Assembly (NCBI GenBank): GCA_003248865.1
Contig: QFPK01000013.1
Span: forward strand, 1 to 64,000
Direction of reading: 5' to 3'
Length of the DNA stretch: 64,000 bases
Source: Sphingomonas sp.
GTDB taxonomy: Bacteria; Pseudomonadota; Alphaproteobacteria; Sphingomonadales; Sphingomonadaceae
Shown here: positions 49,522-58,003 of the stretch, one piece after another
Layout: each line of letters opens with the position of its first letter
How positions within the stretch are numbered: the first letter of the stretch is position 1
Position numbers and translations under genes: made by a program
Notes under the pieces: model-generated
Databases searched by the model: none
Seen by the model: the letters and a program-made list of their open reading frames with translations, nothing else
Told to the model about the DNA's origin: nothing

Positions 49522-51486
49522 CTAATCCCGCAGATACCTCTCGTACCAATCCAGTTCGCGGCTCACCCGATCCACGCGATAGGCCGGCACCACCAGCCCG
49601 TGGTTCTCGCCCGGGTAGACCACCAGCCGGGTTGGCACGTCCAGCGACTTCAGCGCCTGGAACATCTGCTGGCTGCCGGAGCAGGGAACGTTGCTGTCGG
49701 CTTCGGCGCAGAGGTAGAGGGTGGGCGTGCGGATGCGGTTGGCTTCGAAGAAGGGGTAGCTGAGGCGGCGCCACAAGTCCGGCTGTTCCCAAGGGCGGCC
49801 GAGTTCCAGCTCATAGTCGCGGCTGTACTGGTCCACGCCGTAGCCGCCCAGGAAGTTGCCCATGCCGGCGCCGCTGACGGCGGCGCGGATGCGGGGATCG
49901 CGGGCGATCAGATAGTTGGTGAGGATGCCGCCATAGCTCCAGCCGCCGATGCCGATGCGGTTCGGGTCTGCGAGACGCGCGGCGATCAGATGGTCGATCC
50001 CGGCGCGGACGTCGGCGACGTCGGCATTGCCCCAGTCTGCCATCTGGGCGCGGGCGAAGGCCTCGCCCCGGCCGGAGGAGCCGCGCGGATTGGGGGCCAG
50101 CACGGCATAGCCGCGCGCGGCAAAGGCCTGCCAGTCGGCCATGAATTCGTGGGACCATTGCCAGACCGGCCCGCCGTGGAGGCGGACGATCAGCGGCAGT
50201 CGCTCGCCTTCGCGATGGCCGGGGGGCAGCAGCAGCAGGCCATGGATCTGCTGGTCGCCGCTGGCCCATGAAACCGGCCGGGCTTCCATTATCTGCCGGG
50301 TCGCGATCCATTCATTGTGGTCGGCGATGCGGCGTCTCGGCTCGTCCAGCGCCCATAGTGCGGGTGGCGCCTTGCTGTTCCCTAGCAGGGCCGCAACGCG
50401 CGCACCTCGGCTCGCAAAATCCAGCACGGTTTCCGCCTCGCCCGTCAGCCAGCGGAGCGTATCGTCGTCCGGCCCGATCTCCGCCAGCCGGGTTGCGCGA
50501 TCCACTTCCACCAGCGCGAGGATCTTGCCGTCGGCGGTCCAGCGCGGGGCATAGACCCATTTGTCCGCGGGGCCTGGCTCGTGCAGCGCGCCGTTTGCCA
50601 CATCGGCCACCACCAACCGGAACGGACTGTACCAGGTCAGCGCCTCGTCGCCCGCGCGCACCCAGGCGAGCCGCGCGGAATCCGGCGACCATTGCGGCCG
50701 CCCGGCCTCGAACTCCGGGTCTGCATCGGCCCCCTCGTGCCGGCTCAGGCGGCGCGTCTCGCCACCGGAAGCCGGCATCACATACACGTCCGAACAATAA
50801 TGCCGGTCGGCGTCCGCACAGCGTTTGGAGACGAAGGCGATCCAGCGCCCGTCGGGGGACCAGCTGGGCAGCCAATGGTCGAACTCGCCGCTCGTCAACG
50901 GCCGGACTCGACCGTCCTTCAACGACACACGTGCCAACTGCACGCGTTGCGAATCCAGCCAGCCGCGTCCGTCCTGCCGGCTCTGGAAGCGGTCGATCAC
51001 GATGGGCGGCGGCGGGCCGTCCTCCGGCATCTCCGCACCGCCCGTCGCGATGGTTACCACAGCCTCGGTGCCGTCAGGGGATAGGCTGTAGTCGCCGATG
51101 CCGCCGGGAATGCGCGTCAGCTGCCGAGCCCGTCCGCCGCGCGTGGGCATCGCCCACAGCTGCGTGCTACCGTCCGCCGCGCCATCCGACAGGAAAGCGA
51201 TCCGGCCGCCGGGCAGCGGCTGCGGCATCCACTCGTTGCGGTCCGGCGTGCGGGTCAGCGGCCGCTTGCCGCCGTTCCAGTCGGCCGCCCACAGGTCGCT
51301 TTGCGCTACGGCGGGCGTGGCTGTGGTGATCAGCGAATAGACAAGCGTGCCGCCGTCCGGCGTGAAAACGGGTTCCCCCGGTTCCGCGACTTTTGCGACA
51401 TCCGCCGGGGTGAAGGGGGCGGCCGTGAACGGCTCTGCGGCCGCGACAGGCGCGGCCAGCAGAAGCGCGAGCAGGAAGGCGCGCAG
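49522..51486 (-). CDS. S9 family prolyl oligopeptidase, apparent CTG start
   Basis: About 654 residues. An N-terminal PD40 propeller (FTPDGGTLVYSLITTATP, MPQPLPGGRIAFLSDGAADG, SPDGTEAVVTIA, WSPDGRWIAFVSKRC) precedes an alpha/beta-hydrolase domain with nucleophile Ser in GIGGWSYGGILTNY, Asp in CAEADSNVP and His in PGENHGLVV. The longest frame with a standard start opens only at ATG 51228, inside the propeller. In the same frame the sequence continues upstream as a full signal peptide (MRAFLLALLLAAPVAAA) from a CTG at 51486, which has GGAG 7 bases before it and no ATG, GTG or TTG alternative. It is therefore probably exported. It lies directly after frmA. Confidence 0.85.
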   Translation of the reverse strand: MRAFLLALLLAAPVAAAEPFTAAPFTPADVAKVAEPGEPVFTPDGGTLVYSLITTATPAVAQSDLWAADWNGGKRPLTRTPDRNEWMPQPLPGGRIAFLSDGAADGSTQLWAMPTRGGRARQLTRIPGGIGDYSLSPDGTEAVVTIATGGAEMPEDGPPPPIVIDRFQSRQDGRGWLDSQRVQLARVSLKDGRVRPLTSGEFDHWLPSWSPDGRWIAFVSKRCADADRHYCSDVYVMPASGGETRRLSRHEGADADPEFEAGRPQWSPDSARLAWVRAGDEALTWYSPFRLVVADVANGALHEPGPADKWVYAPRWTADGKILALVEVDRATRLAEIGPDDDTLRWLTGEAETVLDFASRGARVAALLGNSKAPPALWALDEPRRRIADHNEWIATRQIMEARPVSWASGDQQIHGLLLLPPGHREGERLPLIVRLHGGPVWQWSHEFMADWQAFAARGYAVLAPNPRGSSGRGEAFARAQMADWGNADVADVRAGIDHLIAARLADPNRIGIGGWSYGGILTNYLIARDPRIRAAVSGAGMGNFLGGYGVDQYSRDYELELGRPWEQPDLWRRLSYPFFEANRIRTPTLYLCAEADSNVPCSGSQQMFQALKSLDVPTRLVVYPGENHGLVVPAYRVDRVSRELDWYERYLRD

Positions 51487-51497
51487 CCGCCCGCTCC

Positions 51498-52610
51498 TCA
51501 GTAGAGGATGACGGTCCGGATGCTCTCACCCTTGTGCATCAGGTCGAACGCCTTGTTGATCTCGTCCAGCGGCAGCACATGGGTGATCATCGGGTCGATC
51601 TCGATCTTGCCGTTCATGTACCAGTCCACGATCTTCGGCACATCGGTGCGGCCGCGCGCGCCGCCGAAGGCGGTGCCCTTCCACACCCGGCCCGTCACCA
51701 GCTGGAAGGGGCGGGTGGAGATTTCCTTGCCGGCCTCCGCCACACCGATGATGATGGATTCGCCCCAGCCCCGGTGGCAGCATTCCAGCGCGGTGCGCAT
51801 CACCTCGGTGTTGCCGGTGCAATCGAAGCTGTAGTCGGCGCCGCCGTCGGTCAGTTCCAGCAGCTTCGCGACCGTGTCCTCGCGGCTCAGGCCTTTGCTG
51901 TTCAAGAAGTGCGTCATGCCGAACTTGCGGCCCCAGGCCTCGCGGTCGGGGTTGATGTCCACCCCGATGATGCGGCCGGCGCCGGCCAGCTTGGCGCCCT
52001 GGATCACGTTGAGCCCGATGCCGCCCAGCCCGAACACCACGACATTCTCGCCCACCTGCACCTTGGCGGTGTTCACCACGGCGCCCACACCCGTGGTCAC
52101 GCCGCAGCCGATGTAGCAGCTGGATTGGAACGGCGCGTCCTCGCGGATCTTCGCCACCGCGATTTCGGGCAGCACCGTGTAGTTCGAAAAGGTGGAGCAG
52201 CCCATGTAGTGGAAGATCGGCTGTCCCTTGTAGGAAAAGCGGGTGGTGCCGTCGGGCATCAGGCCCTTGCCTTGCGTGGCGCGGATGGCGGTGCAGAGGT
52301 TGGTCTTGCCCGACAGGCAGCTTTTGCACTGGCGGCATTCCGGCGTGTAGAGCGGGATCACATGGTCGCCCGGCTTCACGCTGGTCACGCCCGCGCCCAC
52401 TTCCACCACCACGCCCGCGCCTTCATGGCCCAGGATCGAGGGGAAGATGCCTTCGCTGTCCAGCCCGTCCAGCGTGTAGGCGTCGGTGTGGCACACGCCC
52501 GTCGCCTTGATTTCCACCAGCACTTCGCCGGGCTTCGGGCCTTCCAGGTCCACCTCGACGATTTCCAGCGGCTTCTTCGCTTCAAATGCAACGGCTGCGC
52601 GTGTCTTCAT
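51498..52610 (-). CDS. frmA: S-(hydroxymethyl)glutathione dehydrogenase / class III alcohol dehydrogenase
   Basis: A 370-residue zinc-dependent dehydrogenase that oxidises S-hydroxymethylglutathione (formaldehyde plus glutathione) to S-formylglutathione; it also reduces S-nitrosoglutathione. The structural zinc site is CRQCKSCLSGKTNLC, catalytic zinc motifs are GVCHTDAYTLDG and GHEGAGVVVEVG, and the NAD fold is VFGLGGIGLNVIQGAKLAGAGRIIGVD. Start MKTRAAVAFEAKKPLEIVEVDL at 52610; the upstream extension is not conserved. Operator-like site B lies 70 bases upstream, connecting it to the formaldehyde-releasing Rieske-sox genes. No frmB (S-formylglutathione hydrolase) is adjacent. Confidence 0.96.
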   Translation of the reverse strand: MKTRAAVAFEAKKPLEIVEVDLEGPKPGEVLVEIKATGVCHTDAYTLDGLDSEGIFPSILGHEGAGVVVEVGAGVTSVKPGDHVIPLYTPECRQCKSCLSGKTNLCTAIRATQGKGLMPDGTTRFSYKGQPIFHYMGCSTFSNYTVLPEIAVAKIREDAPFQSSCYIGCGVTTGVGAVVNTAKVQVGENVVVFGLGGIGLNVIQGAKLAGAGRIIGVDINPDREAWGRKFGMTHFLNSKGLSREDTVAKLLELTDGGADYSFDCTGNTEVMRTALECCHRGWGESIIIGVAEAGKEISTRPFQLVTGRVWKGTAFGGARGRTDVPKIVDWYMNGKIEIDPMITHVLPLDEINKAFDLMHKGESIRTVILY

Positions 52611-52679
52611 GGTCCAAGCCCTCCAAGACCCCGGCCGATACCGGCCGGACAAGGCTGCGACTAGTCGGAATCGCAGTTA

Positions 52680-52699
52680 TAAGGCAAGTGTCTAATAGC
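52680..52699. promoter_or_regulatory. operator candidate, site B (frmA)
   Basis: TAAGGCAAGTGTCTAATAGC, matching site A (38997-39016) at 17 of 20 positions. It lies 70 bases upstream of the frmA ATG, in the gap between frmA and the DUF2948 gene. Confidence 0.5.
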
Positions 52700-52857
52700 T
52701 TGCCACTTTGCAAAGGCTGCACGCGAAGGAATACCACGCTTCTCTTCCAGTCGCACTTGCTACGAAACCGTTGCCATCGATGCGACGCACATCGATGCGC
52801 GCCGCTCGGCAGCATTCACGCTGCAAGCCCCGCATTCTGAGCCATTGGGTCCGAGGA

Positions 52858-53265
52858 CTAGTCCGCCCCGTGCCCCGGCACCGCCAGCGCACCCCATGCG
52901 CCAGACATATCCTCCAGCGTCACGTCGATGGCATCCAGCTGCAGCCGCAACGCCGTGCCGCCGCCAAAGGCCAGCAGCAGCTCCCCCGGCGCGGCTTCTG
53001 TCACCGCCAGCAAAGGCAGCACGGCATGCAGCTCCTCGGGCCACTCCCGCCGCGCCACCTTCAGCACGCCTTCGAATCGCAGCGCGCTGCGCACCCGCGT
53101 CGGGCTTTTCGCTTCCCATCGATAGCGGTTACCCACCAGCACCAGCCGGCCCCGCTTCGGCTCCCAGGCCACGTCCATCGCCTTCACGGCCATGTCCTGC
53201 ACGCAGGCGGACAGAATCTTCAGATCCTCCGCGTCCTCGGCCCTCAGAAGCAGCAGTTCGGTCAT
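52858..53265 (-). CDS. DUF2948 family protein
   Basis: A 135-residue protein (MTELLLLRAEDAEDLKILSACVQDMAVKAMDVAWEPKRGRLVLVGNRYRWE, then a C-terminal VLPLLAVTEAAPGELLLAFGGGTALRLQLDAIDVTLEDMSGAW). This alphaproteobacterial family of unknown function is regularly found next to murA, as here with 4 bases between. It is probably cytoplasmic with a mainly beta fold. Start MTELLLLRAEDAED at 53265; the longer frame runs into murA. Confidence 0.9.
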   Translation of the reverse strand: MTELLLLRAEDAEDLKILSACVQDMAVKAMDVAWEPKRGRLVLVGNRYRWEAKSPTRVRSALRFEGVLKVARREWPEELHAVLPLLAVTEAAPGELLLAFGGGTALRLQLDAIDVTLEDMSGAWGALAVPGHGAD

Positions 53266-53269
53266 CGCA

Positions 53270-54553
53270 TCAGTCCCCGTCGACCCGCTCGATGTCGGCG
53301 CCCACGGCCTGCAGCTTCTCTTCCAGCCGCTCATAGCCCCGGTCCAGATGATACACCCGGCGCACGATGGTCTCTCCCTCGGCCGCCAGCCCCGCGATTA
53401 CCAGGCTCATCGAGGCGCGAAGGTCGGTCGCCATCACCGGCGCCCCATGCAGGCCGGCCACACCGCGCACCACCGCCGAACGCCCCTTCACGGTGATGTC
53501 CGCCCCCATCCGCGCCAGCTCGGGCACATGCATATAGCGGTTCTCGAAGATGGTCTCGGTCAGGATGGAGGCACCGTCCGCCACGGTCACCAGCGCCATC
53601 AGCTGCGCCTGCATGTCGGTCGCCAGCCCCGGCCAGGGCGCGGTGGTCGCCGTCACCCCATGCAGCCCGTTGGCGCGGCTCACCTTCAGCCCGCCCTTCA
53701 CATCTTCGAAGCTCACGCCCGCCTCTTCCAGCACCGGCAGCGTCGATCCCAGCAAGGCCCGGTCGGCCCCCACCAGCACCACTTCTCCGCCGGTGATGGC
53801 CGCCGCGCAGGCATAGCTCCCGGCCTCGATCCGGTCCGGCATCACGGCATAGGTGGCGCCGTGCAGCCGGTCCACGCCGTCGATCACAAGCTTCTCCGTG
53901 CCGATGCCCGAAATCCGCGCGCCCATCGCGACAAGGCAATTGGCGAGATCGACAATCTCGGGCTCGCGCGCGGCATTCTCCATAACCGTCTGGCCCTTCG
54001 CCAGCACGGCCGCCATCAACACATTCTCGGTCGCGCCCACGCTCACCACCGGGAAGATGATGTGCCCGCCGGTCAGCCCGCCCCTGGGCGCCTTCGCCCG
54101 CACATAGCCAGACGTCAGCTCGATCTCGGCGCCCAGCGCCTCAAGCCCCTTCAGGTGCAGGTCGATCGGCCGGTTGCCGATGGCGCAGCCGCCCGGCTGG
54201 CTCACCGTCGCGATCCCCTCGCGCGCCAGCAACGGCCCCAGCACCAGGATGGAGGCGCGCATCTTGCGCACGATGTCATAGGGCGCCGTGGTGGAGGTCA
54301 TCCGGCTCGCGGAAATCGTCATCACCCGCCCGAAATCCTCAGGCCGCGACCCTTGCGTCTGGGTGGAGGCCCCCAGCACGTTCAGCAGATGGCCGAAGGT
54401 GTCCACGTCCGCCAGCCGCGGCAGGTTGCGCAGCGTGAGCGGCTCGTCCGTCAGCAGCGCCGCCGGCAACAGCGTCAGCGCTGCATTCTTCGCCCCCGAA
54501 ACCGGGATCTTCCCCTTCAGCGGGCGCCCGCCCGAAATACGTATCTGGTCCAT
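53270..54553 (-). CDS. murA: UDP-N-acetylglucosamine 1-carboxyvinyltransferase
   Basis: A 427-residue enzyme for the first committed step of peptidoglycan synthesis (enolpyruvyl transfer from PEP), target of fosfomycin. The EPSP-synthase-like two-domain fold is clear. The loop Cys that fosfomycin alkylates is present (TVSQPGGCAIGNRPIDLHLKGLEALGAEI), as are the N-terminal GGRPLKGKIPVSGAKNAALTLLPAALL and RASILVLGPLLAREG. It is followed by DUF2948 in the same direction and divergent from the GST gene. Confidence 0.97.
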   Translation of the reverse strand: MDQIRISGGRPLKGKIPVSGAKNAALTLLPAALLTDEPLTLRNLPRLADVDTFGHLLNVLGASTQTQGSRPEDFGRVMTISASRMTSTTAPYDIVRKMRASILVLGPLLAREGIATVSQPGGCAIGNRPIDLHLKGLEALGAEIELTSGYVRAKAPRGGLTGGHIIFPVVSVGATENVLMAAVLAKGQTVMENAAREPEIVDLANCLVAMGARISGIGTEKLVIDGVDRLHGATYAVMPDRIEAGSYACAAAITGGEVVLVGADRALLGSTLPVLEEAGVSFEDVKGGLKVSRANGLHGVTATTAPWPGLATDMQAQLMALVTVADGASILTETIFENRYMHVPELARMGADITVKGRSAVVRGVAGLHGAPVMATDLRASMSLVIAGLAAEGETIVRRVYHLDRGYERLEEKLQAVGADIERVDGD

Positions 54554-54620
54554 AGATCAGGGTGATTAGCCGCTGCCGCACCGCTAGGCGAGTGGCATTA
54601 GACGAGAGGGGAGAGTGCAT

Positions 54621-55250
54621 ATGATGGAATTGTGGCACTGCGCGGACGCCCGTTCGTTCCGCCCCCTGTGGATGCTGGAGGAAATGGGCCTGCCCTACAC
54701 GCTCCACATGCTGCCCTTCCCGCCGCGCTGGCTGCAGCCGGACTATCTCGCCACCAACCCGCTCGGCACCATCCCCTATCTGCGCGACGGCACCGCTGAA
54801 CTCAGCGAGAGCAGCGGCATCCTGCATTATCTCGCAGCGAAACACGGCCCCACCCCACTCGCCGTCAACCCGGACGAACCCGATTTCGCGCTCTATACAA
54901 ACTATCTGTTCCAGTCCGACGCAACCTTCACCTTCCCGCAGACGCTGGTGCTGCGCTACCGGGTGCTGGAGCCGCCGGAAAAGCGCCAGCCGGCCGTCGC
55001 CGATGCCTATGCCAAATGGTTCCTCTCCCGCATGGGCTGGGTGGAAACCCATCTGGCGGACAACCGGGAGTGGCTTGCCGCCGGCCGCTTCACCGCCGCC
55101 GACATCGCGGTCGGCTATGCCTGCCTGCTCGCCGGCAGCATCGGCCTCGCCGCCGATCTCGGCCCCCGCACCCAGGCCTGGTGGGCCCTCTGCCAGGCAC
55201 GGGATGGTTACCGGCGTGCCCGCGTAGCGCAGGCCATGCCCGCCGTCTGA
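54621..55250 (+). CDS. glutathione S-transferase family protein
   Basis: A 209-residue cytosolic GST. The N-terminal thioredoxin-like domain (MELWHCADARSFRPLWMLEEMGLPYTLHML, TNPLGTIPYLRDGTAELSESSGILHYLA) includes the cis-Pro and the Glu-Ser glutathione-binding turn (ESSGI). A helical C-terminal domain ends WWALCQARDGYRRARVAQ. Two ATGs in tandem at 54621 and 54624; GGGGAG lies 7 bases before the first. Substrate unknown. No link to neighbours is evident. Confidence 0.88.
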   Translation: MMELWHCADARSFRPLWMLEEMGLPYTLHMLPFPPRWLQPDYLATNPLGTIPYLRDGTAELSESSGILHYLAAKHGPTPLAVNPDEPDFALYTNYLFQSDATFTFPQTLVLRYRVLEPPEKRQPAVADAYAKWFLSRMGWVETHLADNREWLAAGRFTAADIAVGYACLLAGSIGLAADLGPRTQAWWALCQARDGYRRARVAQAMPAV

Positions 55251-55268
55251 TACCGGCAAGCCCCATTT

Positions 55269-55296
55269 GTTAACGCCGCACCGCCTGGGCGTTAAC
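55269..55296. promoter_or_regulatory. inverted repeat GTTAACGCC/GGCGTTAAC
   Basis: A perfect 9-bp inverted repeat with a 10-base loop (55269-55277, 55288-55296), 19 bases after the GST stop and 142 bases before the beta-helix ATG. There is no T-run after it, so it is more like an operator than a terminator, although it could do either. Confidence 0.4.
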
Positions 55297-55437
55297 CCAT
55301 TAGCCTTAAAGGATTTCCGTGTATCAATCCTGACATGGATTCACGCATTAACCTGCGCAACCCCCTGCTTCGCCCGGCGTCCTCAGGCAAGCCGGGCGCA
55401 GGATGCACCGCGGCAGGTTCAACCAGCGGAGTCCGTC

Positions 55438-56790
55438 ATGCCTGTTCCAGCCATTCGCTTCGCCGCCGCGCACTTCACCCTCGCGGCGAGCGTGCTTGCT
55501 ATGCCATTCGCGGCTGCCGAAGCCCGCACCTTCAACGTCGCCGATCGCGGCCAGCTGTGGGACGCTCTCTCGGCCGCCACGGCCGGAGACACCATCCTGC
55601 TGGCGCCGGGCGACTATGGCAATTTCAACTTCACCAAGTTCAAGTACAGCGGCGGCTATGTCTCAATCCGCTCTGCCAATGCAGCCAGTCGCGCCCGATT
55701 TGGCCAGATGTCGTTCGGCAGCGCCGCCGGCCTGTCGATCACCGGCATCGACGCCCAGTCGGCAGCGAACCCCGTGGTCGCCATCTCGGGGGAAAATGTG
55801 CGCTTCGCGGGCAATCGTGTCCGCGGCGGCTTCCCCAACCGCGATGCCTGGGATGACGCGCAGGGCGGCGTCCATGTCCGCTTCGCGAAGAATGTCCTCG
55901 TGGGTTCCAACGATTTCGAGGATCTTCGCGTGGCCGTCTATATCCAGCGATCCTCCGACGTCCGCATCCTGCACAACAGCATCGGATATGTCCGCGAGGG
56001 CCTGAATGTCGCTGCCCTTGCCGGAGGAGAGATCAGCAACAACCACTTCCACAACTTCCAGCCCAACTACGGGAAGGGCGAGCATCCGGACGCCATCCAG
56101 TTCTGGACAAACCAGGAAACCGCCGGCGTTACCGATGTGAAGATTCGAAACAACTTCATGCAGCTCGGGCTGAACGGCGCGGTGCACGGCATGTTCATCG
56201 GCAGCGAAGTGACGGGGGTTTATCACCGCAATCTGGAGTTCTCGGGGAACGTTTATTGGGGCTCCGCATTGCACGGAATCACCATGGGGAACACCATCGG
56301 CGCCAAGATCTTCAACAATGTGATCGTTGCCTCTCACTGGGCAGACAACAACAACAGTTCGCTGCGAACACCAGACGGCCGCACGGGCGGTGCGCTGCAG
56401 CCCCAGATCCGCGTGTCCACCATCTCGCAGGCGGAAGTGGTGGGCAACATCACAATGAAGGGTATCGGCATCAGCGCGGATTCCACCGGCGCCGACAACA
56501 TCGACCTTTATGATACCGAGCGGAAAATCGGCGAAAGCTGGGAATCGGTCTTTGCAGGCGGCCGTCCGACAGATCGGGACCCGCCCCTGTCCGCCTTTCT
56601 CACCCTGAACCCCTCGTCCGCCCGTACACGCGGAATCGGCCTGCTCAAGACTTTCCCCTATGGCGTCGTCACACTCGATCCGATCAAGGCGGAAAGCTGG
56701 GCCGCCGGAACGGATTCCGCTACGCCTGGATCGATCCTGAAGCCCATCACTGGCAACCTTCCGGCCTTGGTGCGCTCCCTCACCAACTGA
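55438..56790 (+). CDS. secreted right-handed beta-helix protein 1
   Basis: A 450-residue protein: signal peptide (MPVPAIRFAAAHFTLAASVLAMPFAAAEA), then a parallel beta-helix from about residue 30 (FNVADRGQLWDALSAATAGDTILLAPGDYGNF, SITGIDAQSAANPVVAISGENVRFAGNRVRGG, VHVRFAKNVLVGSNDFEDLRVAVYIQRSSDVRILHNSIGYVREGLNV). It contains a motif NYGKGEHPDAIQFWTNQETAGV shared with the protein at 58553. Beta-helix proteins of this kind are polysaccharide lyases, epimerases or hydrolases; the neighbouring polysaccharide genes suggest processing of the organism's own exopolysaccharide. Catalytic residues cannot be assigned. ATG 55438 chosen because it opens a complete signal peptide. Confidence 0.8.
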   Translation: MPVPAIRFAAAHFTLAASVLAMPFAAAEARTFNVADRGQLWDALSAATAGDTILLAPGDYGNFNFTKFKYSGGYVSIRSANAASRARFGQMSFGSAAGLSITGIDAQSAANPVVAISGENVRFAGNRVRGGFPNRDAWDDAQGGVHVRFAKNVLVGSNDFEDLRVAVYIQRSSDVRILHNSIGYVREGLNVAALAGGEISNNHFHNFQPNYGKGEHPDAIQFWTNQETAGVTDVKIRNNFMQLGLNGAVHGMFIGSEVTGVYHRNLEFSGNVYWGSALHGITMGNTIGAKIFNNVIVASHWADNNNSSLRTPDGRTGGALQPQIRVSTISQAEVVGNITMKGIGISADSTGADNIDLYDTERKIGESWESVFAGGRPTDRDPPLSAFLTLNPSSARTRGIGLLKTFPYGVVTLDPIKAESWAAGTDSATPGSILKPITGNLPALVRSLTN

Positions 56791-56798
56791 CGACGCTC

Positions 56799-56826
56799 CC
56801 CGGCCCCTTCGCCAGATCGGGCCGGG
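56799..56826. terminator. GC-rich hairpin between convergent genes
   Basis: CCCGGCCC (56799-56806) pairs with GGGCCGGG (56819-56826) around a 12-base loop in the short gap between the first beta-helix gene and the DUF952 gene. No T-run, so termination may be weak. This is the only convergent junction in the window without a copy of the intergenic repeat. Confidence 0.45.
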
Positions 56827-56829
56827 CTC

Positions 56830-57126
56830 TCAGCCGGCCTCGGCCCGCCCCACCACATCGGCGAGCGTCAGCGGCCGATACAAATGTGGAAACAGCGCCC
56901 CTCCCCGGGATGCCTCCCAGCGCAGTGCAGGATCATCTGTCACATCCATCTCGGCTACAACCAGCCCGCTCTCCCCGCTGAAGTGCCGTGCCAGCGTGCC
57001 GTCCAGTTGCTCTGCCGTGGACAGATGGATAAATCCGTCCCTCAGGTCGTCGGCGGAGCCGTCGAACCGTCCGCGCAGTTCGAATGCCGCCCATTCCCCG
57101 GCCCGGAATATCTTGAACACAGCCAT
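56830..57126 (-). CDS. DUF952 domain protein
   Basis: A 98-residue protein matching DUF952 from end to end (FKIFRAGEWAAFELRGRFDGSADDLRDGFIHLSTAEQLDGTLARHFSGESGLVVAEMD, ALRWEASRGGALFPHLYRPLTLADV). The family is cytoplasmic and has no established function; it resembles ADP-ribosyltransferase-like folds in some comparisons, which I cannot test here. Start MAVFKIFRAGEW; the longer frame runs into the divergent glycosyltransferase gene. Confidence 0.88.
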   Translation of the reverse strand: MAVFKIFRAGEWAAFELRGRFDGSADDLRDGFIHLSTAEQLDGTLARHFSGESGLVVAEMDVTDDPALRWEASRGGALFPHLYRPLTLADVVGRAEAG

Positions 57127-57199
57127 TCCCCACTCCTGCCGCCCGCCTTGGCGCAGCGCAAGCTTTCGCAACGCCCCGCCAGCCGCTAGGGGGCAAACC

Positions 57200-58003
57200 A
57201 TGCCCGAGCCGCGCTGGACGATCGTCATCCCCTATTTCAACGAGGAACAATGGCTTCCCGCCACCCTCGCCAGCCTTTCCGCGCAGACGCTGCGCCCGTT
57301 CCGCGTCGTCCTGGTCGATAACGGCTCCACGGACGGCACCACCACTCTGGCCCGGCAATGGGCGGACGCTCAGCGGGGTATCGAAACCAGCCTTCTCATC
57401 CAACCTGTGCCCGGGCAGGTGCACGCGCTGAACATGGGGATCACGGCTGCAACCACGGAATTCATCGCCATCTGCGACGCCGATACCATCTATCCGCCCC
57501 ATTATCTGGAAGCTGCCAGCCGCCATCTCGATGCAGCGCCTGCCAGCACCATCGGCTTCATTGCACACGATACCGGCCCCAGCCCCCGGAGCATATGGGA
57601 GCGCCTCGGGCGAGGTCTCTACACCTACATCATCCCCAACCTCCTCACCCACCAGGCGCATGGCGGCGGCTACGCCCACCTGTTCCGCACGGCGCCCTAC
57701 AAGGCCTCGGGCGGCTATGATCCCGCACTCTGGCCCTATGTGCTGAAAGACCATGAATTGGTGAACCGGCTGTGGAAACAGGGCCGCATCGCTTACGCCA
57801 CAGACTTGTGGGTGCAACCCTCCCCTCGCCGCGCAGACCGCAAAGGCGTACGCTGGACACTCGGCGAACGCATTCTCTACCACGCCACCACGCCGGGCCT
57901 GAAAGACTGGTTTTTCTACCGCTACATGGCTCCCCGCTTCGCCGCCCGGGGCCAGAAGGACACGGTGCTTCGGCAACAAAGCTGGGCTTTGGCGGAAAAG
58001 TAG
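57200..58003 (+). CDS. GT2 family glycosyltransferase
   Basis: A 267-residue GT-A fold enzyme. Nucleotide-sugar binding region TIVIPYFNEEQWLPATLASLSAQTLRPFRVVLVDNGSTDGT, DXD-type metal site AICDADTIYPPHYLE, and acceptor-side KDHELVNRLWKQGRI. It has no membrane helices. It lies between two beta-helix genes and upstream of a polymerase gene, so it probably adds a sugar in exopolysaccharide or surface-glycan assembly. The GCAAACC immediately upstream of the ATG is a poor ribosome-binding site. Confidence 0.9.
   Translation: MPEPRWTIVIPYFNEEQWLPATLASLSAQTLRPFRVVLVDNGSTDGTTTLARQWADAQRGIETSLLIQPVPGQVHALNMGITAATTEFIAICDADTIYPPHYLEAASRHLDAAPASTIGFIAHDTGPSPRSIWERLGRGLYTYIIPNLLTHQAHGGGYAHLFRTAPYKASGGYDPALWPYVLKDHELVNRLWKQGRIAYATDLWVQPSPRRADRKGVRWTLGERILYHATTPGLKDWFFYRYMAPRFAARGQKDTVLRQQSWALAEK

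Noticed and set aside
51167..51529. A frameshift at the start of the S9 peptidase
   Set aside because: The peptidase frame itself continues upstream without stop through a full signal peptide; the overlapping Arg-rich frame is spurious.
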